This document shows positions 58,267-64,000 of a stretch of DNA of 64,000 nucleotides, piece by piece. The position numbers were made by a program, and so were the translations under genes. Within the stretch, counting starts at the first letter, position 1. Every line of letters begins with the position of its first letter. The notes beneath the pieces were generated by a model. That model saw nothing but the letters and a program-made list of their open reading frames with translations, was not told the DNA's origin and searched no databases. This DNA is from DASXYG01 sp036502625 (lineage in GTDB: Bacteria > Actinomycetota > Actinomycetes > Streptosporangiales > Streptosporangiaceae), in the NCBI GenBank assembly GCA_036502625.1, contig DASXYG010000026.1:1-64000 (forward strand), given 5' to 3'.

Positions 58267-59391
58267 GTGCGCGTGGTGATCGCTCCTGACAAGTTCGCCG
58301 GAACCCTGACGGCCGTCGAGGCGGCCCGTGCCGTCGCCGAGGGATGGCGCGGCGTGGACCCCGGCGCCGACCTCGACCTCAGCCCCCTGTCCGACGGGGG
58401 CCCCGCCTTCGTCGACGTCCTCGCCGAGGCGCGCCCCGGGCGCATGCTCACGCTGACCGTCACCGGTCCGCTCGGCGCGCCCGCCGAGGGCCGGGTGCTG
58501 CGCGTGGGCGACACCGCGTACGTCGAGAGCGCCCAGGGCTGCGGCCTGCACCTCATGCCGCCCGAGCGGCGCGAGGCCGCGCGCGCCACCACGTACGGCG
58601 TCGGCGAGCTGATCGCCGCGGCCATCGCCGACGGCGGCCGCCAGATCGTGATCGGCCTCGGCGGCAGCGCCACCACCGACGGCGGCGCCGGCATGCTGGC
58701 CGCCCTGGGCGCCACGGCCGCGCGGAAGGACGGACAGGACGGCACCGGCCTGCTCGCGTGCGGCGGCGGGGCGCTGCCGGAGATCGCGAGCGTGGACCTC
58801 GCGGCCGCCCTGCGGGCCGTGGACGGCGTCGACCTGGTCGCCGCGTCCGACGTCGACAACCCGCTGTTCGGGCTGAACGGCGCGGCGGCGGTCTTCGGGC
58901 CGCAGAAGGGCGCCGACCGGGCGCAGGTGCTGGCGCTCGACGCCGCGCTCGAAGGGTTCGCCGGGCTCGTCAGGCCGGACCTCGCGGAGCGGCCGGGCGC
59001 GGGCGCGGCCGGCGGGCTCGGGTTCGCGCTCTTCGCGCTCGGCGGCCGGTTCGAGTCCGGCATCGGCACCGTGCTCGACGTCATACGCCTCGGCGCCCGA
59101 ACATCAACGGCCGACCTGGTCATCACCGGCGAGGGCTCGTTCGACCACCAGTCGCTGCGCGGGAAGGTGGCGTACGGCGTCGCGCAGGTCGCCGCCGAGC
59201 ACGGTGTGCCGTGCGTGGTGCTGGCCGGCCGGGTCGCGGTCGGCCGCCGCGAGATGGCCGCGGCCAACATCACCGAGGCGTACGCCCTGGTCGACCCGCC
59301 CGGTTCGGAGGCCGCCGCGTTCGCCGAGCCGCACGCCGAGCTGGCCCGCGTCGCCGCGCGCGTCGCCGGCATCTGGACGCGTGGCCGGTGA
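58267..59391 (+). CDS. glxK: Glycerate kinase
   Basis: A 374-residue GlxK-type kinase (glycerate to phosphoglycerate). Motifs: VVIAPDKFAGTLTAVEAA, PLSDGGPAFVDVL, IGLGGSATTDGGAGMLAALGA and ITGEGSFDHQSLRGKVAYGVA. Full length, with a GTG start. Its position beside erpA and adoK is conserved in Mycobacterium. The stop overlaps the next gene by four bases (GTGA). Confidence 0.95.
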   Translation: MRVVIAPDKFAGTLTAVEAARAVAEGWRGVDPGADLDLSPLSDGGPAFVDVLAEARPGRMLTLTVTGPLGAPAEGRVLRVGDTAYVESAQGCGLHLMPPERREAARATTYGVGELIAAAIADGGRQIVIGLGGSATTDGGAGMLAALGATAARKDGQDGTGLLACGGGALPEIASVDLAAALRAVDGVDLVAASDVDNPLFGLNGAAAVFGPQKGADRAQVLALDAALEGFAGLVRPDLAERPGAGAAGGLGFALFALGGRFESGIGTVLDVIRLGARTSTADLVITGEGSFDHQSLRGKVAYGVAQVAAEHGVPCVVLAGRVAVGRREMAAANITEAYALVDPPGSEAAAFAEPHAELARVAARVAGIWTRGR

Positions 59392-59882
59392 CCGACCCCG
59401 ACCCGCCGCCGGACGACGGCGGTGCGCGGCTCGCACTCCTCGAAGTACGCGTGACCGCCGCCGCCTGGACGCTGCCGTTCGCGGTCGGGCTGGCGCTGTC
59501 GCTCGCGCTGCCGTGGGCGTCGTGCCCCGGATGCGGCGGCACGACGACCTTCACCGCGTGGTCGCTGCCGGACAGCGACGCCATCGGGGTGTCCACCGGC
59601 GCGGAGTACGGCCTGTGCTCCATCGCCGCGCTCGCCGCGCTGGTGCTGACCATCGTGGCGTTGATCACCGCGCGCCCCGGAGTGGCCACCGCGGCGGCCC
59701 TGGCGGCGGCGGTGGCCACGGCGCTCGGCGCGTACGCGATCACGACCGTCGCAGGCCACGGGCTGAATCTGGAGGCCGGCGTGCCGACGACGGTCGGCTG
59801 CGGGGTCGTGCTCACCGTCACGCTGACGTACGCTCGGTCCCGCCTGGCGAGTGGAACTCGATGGCGTAACTTGGAATCGTGA
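59388..59882 (+). CDS. Small membrane protein, unknown
   Basis: A 164-residue protein with four TM helices (about 26-44, 75-95, 100-122, 133-152) and an extracytoplasmic CPGCGG motif after the first helix. That motif (CxxC) could bind metal or form a disulphide. The GTG overlaps the glycerate-kinase stop, so it is co-translated. Function unknown. Confidence 0.75.
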   Translation: MTDPDPPPDDGGARLALLEVRVTAAAWTLPFAVGLALSLALPWASCPGCGGTTTFTAWSLPDSDAIGVSTGAEYGLCSIAALAALVLTIVALITARPGVATAAALAAAVATALGAYAITTVAGHGLNLEAGVPTTVGCGVVLTVTLTYARSRLASGTRWRNLES

Positions 59883-59955
59883 AAGACGTCGGGTGGTTGT
59901 GCCGACGAGAAGCCGGACGCGCATGCGACCGGGACGCCAACGTGGGAGCTAGTAC

Positions 59956-60306
59956 ATGACGGTTCAGAGCGAGACCACGGCACAGGGGGTCGTCCTCACC
60001 GACGGAGCGGCCGGCAAGGTCAAGACGCTCCTGGAGCAGGAAGGCCGCGACGACCTCAGGTTGCGGGTCGCCGTTCAGCCGGGCGGGTGCTCGGGCCTGC
60101 GCTACCAGCTTTTCTTCGACGAGCGCGAGCTCGACGGTGACATCGTCGCCATGTTCGGCGGCGTCGGCGTCGTCACCGACCGGATGAGCGCCCCGTACCT
60201 CATGGGCGCCACGATCGATTTCGTCGACACGATCGAGAAGCAGGGCTTCACGATCGACAACCCCAACGCCACGGGCTCCTGCGCCTGCGGAGACAGCTTC
60301 CACTAG
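59956..60306 (+). CDS. erpA: Iron-sulphur cluster insertion protein ErpA
   Basis: A 116-residue A-type carrier (HesB/IscA family). The three cluster Cys are in QPGGCSGLRY and SCACGDSF. It hands Fe-S clusters to apo-enzymes; likely clients in this window include LipA and the IlvD/Edd dehydratase. The ATG follows GGGAGC. A hairpin terminator separates it from adoK. Conserved in Mycobacterium next to the adenosine kinase gene. Confidence 0.95.
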   Translation: MTVQSETTAQGVVLTDGAAGKVKTLLEQEGRDDLRLRVAVQPGGCSGLRYQLFFDERELDGDIVAMFGGVGVVTDRMSAPYLMGATIDFVDTIEKQGFTIDNPNATGSCACGDSFH

Positions 60307-60322
60307 GCGCACGCCCCTGCGT

Positions 60323-60360
60323 ACAGGCCCGGTCACGGCGAGCCGTGATGCCGGGCCTGT
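60323..60360 (+). terminator. Terminator after erpA
   Basis: ACAGGCCCGG/CCGGGCCTGT outer arms with inner CACGGC/GCCGTG make a two-part hairpin. Confidence 0.8.
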
Positions 60361-60406
60361 AGGCTTTGCGGGCTCGTATCGCACACCCCGTAGCGAGGAG
60401 AAGAAC

Positions 60407-61381
60407 GTGCGCGTCGCCGTGACCGGCTCCATCGCAACCGATCACCTCATGACCTTCCCCGGTCGGTTCACCGATCAGCTCGTCCAGGAGAAGCTGGAGA
60501 ACGTCTCGCTGTCCTTCCTGGTCGACACGCTGGACATCCGCAGGGGAGGCGTGGCCGCGAACATCGCGTTCGGCATGGGCTGTCTCGGCCTGACACCCGT
60601 CCTCGTCGGCGCGGTCGGCGCCGACTTCGCGGACTACCGGTCCTGGCTGGACCGCCACGGGGTGGACACCGGTTCCGTCCGCGTCTCCGACGTGCGGCAC
60701 ACCGCCCGGTTCCTGTGCACCACCGACGAGGACGACAACCAGATCGCGTCGTTCTACACCGGCGCCATGGCCGAGGCCCGCGAGATCGAGCTGGCCCCGA
60801 TCGCCGCGCGCGTCGGCGGCCTCGACCTCGTGCTCGTCAGCCCGAACGACCCCGACGCCATGGTCAGGCACACCGAGGAGTGCCGCACCCGCGGCGTCCC
60901 GTTCGCCGCCGACCCGTCGCAGCAGCTCGCCCGCATGGAGGGCGAGGAGATCCGCAAGCTGGTCACCGGCGCCGCGTACCTCTTCACCAACGAGTACGAG
61001 AGCGCCCTGATCGAGCAGAAGACCGGCCTGAGCGGCGAGGAGATCCTCGACCAGGTCGACACCCGCGTCACCACCCACGGCGCGAAGGGCGTGCGCATCG
61101 ACCGCAAGGGCGAGCCGTCCATCAACGTGCCGGTCGTGCCCGTCGTCGACAAGCTCGACCCCACGGGCGTCGGCGACGCGTTCCGCGCCGGGTTCCTGTC
61201 CGGCCTGTCGTGGGGGCTGCCGCTCGAGCGCTGCGCCCAGATCGGCAACCTGCTCGCGACGTACACCCTGGAGTCGATCGGCCCGCAGGAGTACGCCCTC
61301 GACCGCGCCGCCGCGATCACCCGCCTCACCGAGACGTACGGCACGGAGGCCGCCGCGGAGATCGGCGCCCACCTGAGCTGA
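60407..61381 (+). CDS. adoK: Adenosine kinase (PfkB/ribokinase family)
   Basis: A 324-residue kinase nearly colinear with mycobacterial AdoK (Rv2202c): AVTGSIATDHLMTFPGRF at the start, RRGGVAANIAFGMGCLG in the substrate site, ADPSQQLARMEGEEIRKL in the middle and DPTGVGDAFRAGF with the catalytic Asp. AGGAG precedes the GTG. Salvages adenosine to AMP; annotation as a generic carbohydrate kinase would be less specific. A strong hairpin follows. Confidence 0.93.
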   Translation: MRVAVTGSIATDHLMTFPGRFTDQLVQEKLENVSLSFLVDTLDIRRGGVAANIAFGMGCLGLTPVLVGAVGADFADYRSWLDRHGVDTGSVRVSDVRHTARFLCTTDEDDNQIASFYTGAMAEAREIELAPIAARVGGLDLVLVSPNDPDAMVRHTEECRTRGVPFAADPSQQLARMEGEEIRKLVTGAAYLFTNEYESALIEQKTGLSGEEILDQVDTRVTTHGAKGVRIDRKGEPSINVPVVPVVDKLDPTGVGDAFRAGFLSGLSWGLPLERCAQIGNLLATYTLESIGPQEYALDRAAAITRLTETYGTEAAAEIGAHLS

Positions 61382-61389
61382 GCCGCGCA

Positions 61390-61428
61390 CACGAACCGCC
61401 CGTACCCAGCGTGTACGGGCGGTTCGTG
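61390..61428. terminator. 16-bp perfect terminator hairpin
   Basis: CACGAACCGCCCGTAC pairs perfectly with GTACGGGCGGTTCGTG around a 7-base loop, between convergent adoK and the TusA-like gene. Confidence 0.88.
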
Positions 61429-61450
61429 ACGTACGGGACGGCGGGTCGGC

Positions 61451-61849
61451 TCAGAAGGAGCGGCGGATCAGGAACGCCCAGCCGCGGTCGAGCGGCACCT
61501 CGCGCACGAAGTCCTGCGCCTTCATGCGGCACCACGACGGGATGTCCGGCTGGGCGGCGGGGTCGTCGGCCAGCACCGCGATGATGCCGCCCACCGGCAC
61601 CTCGCGCAGCCGCTCGGCCAGCATGATGATCGGGATCGGGCACTTGCGGCCGAGCGCGTCGATCGTCAGGTGGGCCTCGTACGCCGGGGCGTACGCCGCC
61701 ACGGGCGCGGCGAGCGGCATGGCCGGAGGAGCGGGGGGCGGCTGCGACGCGCGCGGCTCGGGGCCCGGCCGCGGGTCCTGGCCGCGGCGATGGGCACCCC
61801 GGTGCTGCGGTTCACGGCGCCTGCGCATCCACTCACCGATACCCGCCAC
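61451..61849 (-). CDS. TusA-like sulphurtransferase domain protein
   Basis: A 132-residue protein. The C-terminal half (about 60-132) is a TusA/SirA fold with IDALGRKCPIPIIMLAERL, whose Cys would carry sulphur, and a second Cys in PSWCRMKAQ. The first 55 residues are an unusual Arg/Pro/His/Gln-rich extension. The GTG at 61849 is placed by GGAGG five bases upstream. Partner unknown; proximity to erpA suggests a sulphur-handling role (inference). Confidence 0.82.
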   Translation of the reverse strand: MAGIGEWMRRRREPQHRGAHRRGQDPRPGPEPRASQPPPAPPAMPLAAPVAAYAPAYEAHLTIDALGRKCPIPIIMLAERLREVPVGGIIAVLADDPAAQPDIPSWCRMKAQDFVREVPLDRGWAFLIRRSF

Positions 61850-62061
61850 ACGTTCCTCCGTCAACACCGGCCGGCCATCCCGTACGGAACCGCGCAGATA
61901 ACAACGTGGAATCCGTATCGCCGACACTAGTGGGGGTGCATCACCGATGAGGCAGGGTGCGCGATACTGTTTTCCCGCGCAACCGTGGCACCGTCCCGGA
62001 GATGGGACAGTGGGGGCTCAAAGATCATGGATCGCGAACCCGTACGCCCGTGAAAACCCGC

Positions 62062-62079
62062 GCCCGGTGATCACCGGGC
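62062..62079. promoter_or_regulatory. 18-bp perfect palindrome before ctaC
   Basis: GCCCGGTGATCACCGGGC, 21 bases before the ctaC GTG. Core shared with the palindrome at 13636-13655. Operator or RNA hairpin. Confidence 0.6.
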
Positions 62080-62099
62080 AACACGCTGGAAGGCAATCA

Positions 62100-62873
62100 G
62101 TGAGTCCGACCCGCCAACCGCATCGGCGATCGCCTGCCCGCCGCTGGGCACCGCGCGGTGCCGTGCTCGCCTTGGTCCTCGCCGCGACGGCGGGATGCGA
62201 CAACCAGTTCACCCGTCTCGGCATGCCCACGCCGATCACCGAGCAGGGCAAGCGGGTGCTGTCGCTGTGGCAGGGGTCGTGGATCGCCGCCTTCGCAGTC
62301 GGGGCCCTCGTATGGGGGCTGATCATCTGGGCGGTGATCTTCCACCGGAAGCGGTCCAACGACCTGCCGCCCCAGGTTCGGTACAACATGCCGATCGAGG
62401 CGCTCTACACGGTGGTGCCGTTCATCATCGTGGCGGTGCTCTTCTACTTCACGGCGCGCGACGAGACCTACCTCGACGAGACGACGAAGAACCCGAACGT
62501 CACGGTCAACGTCACGGCCTTCCAGTGGAGCTGGAAGTTCGACTACCCGCAGAGCGGCGTGAGCGTCGTCGGCCGTCCGGGCGCGGACCCCACGCTGGTG
62601 ATCCCGGCCGGGCGCACGGTCCGCTTCAACCTGAAGTCGACGGACGTCATCCACTCGTTCTGGGTGCCGGCGTTCCTCTTCAAGCGCGACGTCGTTCCGG
62701 GCCACCCGAACCACTTCGAGGTCACCACCACCAAGACCGGCACCTACGCCGGCCGGTGCGCCGAGTTGTGCGGGGTCGACCACAGTCGGATGCTCTTCAA
62801 CGTCGAGGTCGTGAGTCCGTCGCAGTACCAAGACTTCATCACCAAGAACAAGCCTGCTGGGAGTGCCCAGTGA
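62100..62873 (+). CDS. ctaC: Cytochrome c oxidase subunit II
   Basis: A 257-residue aa3-oxidase subunit II. A lipoprotein-type signal (TAGCDNQF) leads to two TM helices (about 54-78 and 94-116) and the outer CuA domain. The CuA ligands appear in STDVIHSFW (His) and GRCAELCGVDHSRMLF (Cys, Glu, Cys, His, Met). GGAAGG lies six bases before the GTG. Its stop overlaps the ctaD start by four bases (GTGA). Confidence 0.96.
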   Translation: MSPTRQPHRRSPARRWAPRGAVLALVLAATAGCDNQFTRLGMPTPITEQGKRVLSLWQGSWIAAFAVGALVWGLIIWAVIFHRKRSNDLPPQVRYNMPIEALYTVVPFIIVAVLFYFTARDETYLDETTKNPNVTVNVTAFQWSWKFDYPQSGVSVVGRPGADPTLVIPAGRTVRFNLKSTDVIHSFWVPAFLFKRDVVPGHPNHFEVTTTKTGTYAGRCAELCGVDHSRMLFNVEVVSPSQYQDFITKNKPAGSAQ

Positions 62874-64000
62874 CGACTGTCAGTCAGCGCGCGCAAGCCT
62901 CCGCACCCGCGCGGAAGCCCACGCGTAAGGGTTCGATCGTCGTCGAATGGATGACGTCGACCGACCACAAGACGATCGGGTACATGTACCTGATCACCTC
63001 GTTCTGCTTCTTCCTCGCCGGCGGGGTGATGGCGCTGTTCATGCGCGCCGAGCTCGCCAGGCCGGGGCTGCAGATCGTGAGTGCGGAGCAGTACAACCAG
63101 CTCTTCACGATGCACGGCACGATCATGCTGCTGCTGTTCGCGACGCCGCTGTTCATCGGCTTCGGCAACGTGGTCATGCCGCTGCAGATCGGCTCGCCCG
63201 ACGTCGCGTTCCCGCGCATGAACATGTTCAGCTTCTACCTGTTCCTGTTCGGCGGGCTGATCGTCATGGCCGGGTTCCTCACCCCGGGCGGCGCGGCGAG
63301 CTTCGGCTGGTTCGCGTACGCACCGCTGTCGGACGCCGTGCGCTCGCCCGGCGTCGGCGGCGACCTCTGGGTGATGGGCCTGGTGCTGTCCGGCCTGGGC
63401 ACGATCCTCGGCGGCGTCAACTTCGTCACCACGATCTTCTGCATGCGGGCCCCCGGCATGACGATGTTCCGGATGCCGATCTTCACCTGGAACATCCTGC
63501 TGACCAGCGTGCTCGTGCTGCTGGCCTTCCCGGTGCTCGCCGCCGCGCTGCTGGCCCTGGAGGCCGACCGCAAGCTCGGCGCGCAGGTGTTCGAGGCCGC
63601 CAACGGAGGCGCGATCCTCTGGCAGCACCTGTTCTGGTTCTTCGGGCATCCCGAGGTCTACATCGTGGCGTTGCCGTTCTTCGGCATCATCACCGAGGTC
63701 ATACCGGTGTTCAGCCGCAAGCCGATCTTCGGCTACAAGACCCTGGTGGCCGCGACCATCGCGATCTCCGGCCTGTCCATGACCGTGTGGGCGCACCACA
63801 TGTTCCCGACCGGCGCGGTGCTGCTGCCGTTCTTCTCGTTCATGTCGTTCCTGATCGCCATCCCGACCGGCGTGAAGTTCTTCAACTGGGTCGGCACGAT
63901 GTGGCGCGGCCAACTGACGTTCGAGACGCCGATGCTGTTCGCGGTCGGGTTCCTCGTGACGTTCCTCTTCGGCGGCCTCACCGGTGTGCTGCTCGCGTCG
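62870..64000 (+). CDS. ctaD: Cytochrome c oxidase subunit I, truncated by window end
   Basis: The first 377 codons of the haem-copper oxidase catalytic subunit. STDHKTIGYMYLITSF starts helix I, TMHGTIMLLLF bears a haem a His, and WQHLFWFFGHPEVYIV holds a CuB His and the cross-linked Tyr. VWAHHMF follows with the CuB His pair. GTG start overlaps ctaC. Translation is complete and undisrupted up to the last base, so the gene continues outside the window. Confidence 0.96.
   Translation, partial: MTTVSQRAQASAPARKPTRKGSIVVEWMTSTDHKTIGYMYLITSFCFFLAGGVMALFMRAELARPGLQIVSAEQYNQLFTMHGTIMLLLFATPLFIGFGNVVMPLQIGSPDVAFPRMNMFSFYLFLFGGLIVMAGFLTPGGAASFGWFAYAPLSDAVRSPGVGGDLWVMGLVLSGLGTILGGVNFVTTIFCMRAPGMTMFRMPIFTWNILLTSVLVLLAFPVLAAALLALEADRKLGAQVFEAANGGAILWQHLFWFFGHPEVYIVALPFFGIITEVIPVFSRKPIFGYKTLVAATIAISGLSMTVWAHHMFPTGAVLLPFFSFMSFLIAIPTGVKFFNWVGTMWRGQLTFETPMLFAVGFLVTFLFGGLTGVLLAS

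Overview
The window is very GC-rich, densely coded DNA from an actinomycete. It uses many GTG starts, ATGA/GTGA/TTGA gene overlaps and leaderless promoters (TAnnnT six to eight bases before the start codon). Gene content and order (panB, nadE, glnA2, glnE, glnA1, an RDD protein, DUF4191, lipA, lipB, sucB/lpdA, pepA, DUF3043/pspA, erpA, adoK, ctaC/ctaD) match the conserved actinobacterial core neighbourhood known from Streptomyces and Mycobacterium. Details such as ArsR/MFS pairs, duplicated HtpX genes and F420 metabolism suggest Streptosporangiales (for example a Thermomonosporaceae-like genus), but this rank is inference. No rRNA, tRNA, CRISPR array, insertion sequence or prophage was seen.

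Regions: 1-1300 holds a 12-bp/6-bp GC repeat array, one unknown protein gene and a five-copy 44-bp tandem repeat. 1300-13500 carries F420:NADPH reductase, a K+ channel, a solute-binding/VWA fusion, panB, an MFS exporter with its TetR regulator, nadE and a glutamate-type ABC transporter. 13500-20800 is more variable: a small secreted protein, a sugar-acid dehydratase plus FAD oxidase pair, a decayed oxidoreductase, a divergent MFS/ArsR pair and an arginase-like gene.

20800-35000 is the nitrogen-control block: glnA2, a class I glutamine amidotransferase, glnE (with an unusual 24-bp in-frame repeat array) and glnA1 behind a textbook four-element GlnR box. Accessory genes are interspersed: an SDR-type protein, an FG-GAP protein, a second ArsR/MFS module, and a TetR/GDSL hydrolase pair.

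35000-50000 holds secreted proteases, lipoate synthesis (lipA, lipB) and its users lpdA and sucB, then pepA and cobS. 50000-64000 holds the CobU fusion, an aldo/keto reductase, a GNAT acetyltransferase, the envelope-stress cluster pspA-pspAA-htpX-htpX-pspAB with DUF3043 divergent to it, glycerate kinase, erpA, adenosine kinase, a TusA-like protein, and the start of the cytochrome aa3 oxidase operon (ctaC, ctaD), which runs off the window.

Functional links: GlnE is expected to adenylylate GlnA1 at its conserved Tyr, and a GlnR box lies upstream of glnA1. LipB/LipA would lipoylate the single-lipoyl-domain E2 SucB, re-oxidised by LpdA. ErpA can supply Fe-S clusters to enzymes such as LipA and the dehydratase. 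I found no single clearly unprecedented system. The strongest oddities are the repeat expansions inside GlnE and SucB, the related intergenic repeat, two intergenic copies of a CCGGTGATCACCGG palindrome, and the two-protease PSP cluster.
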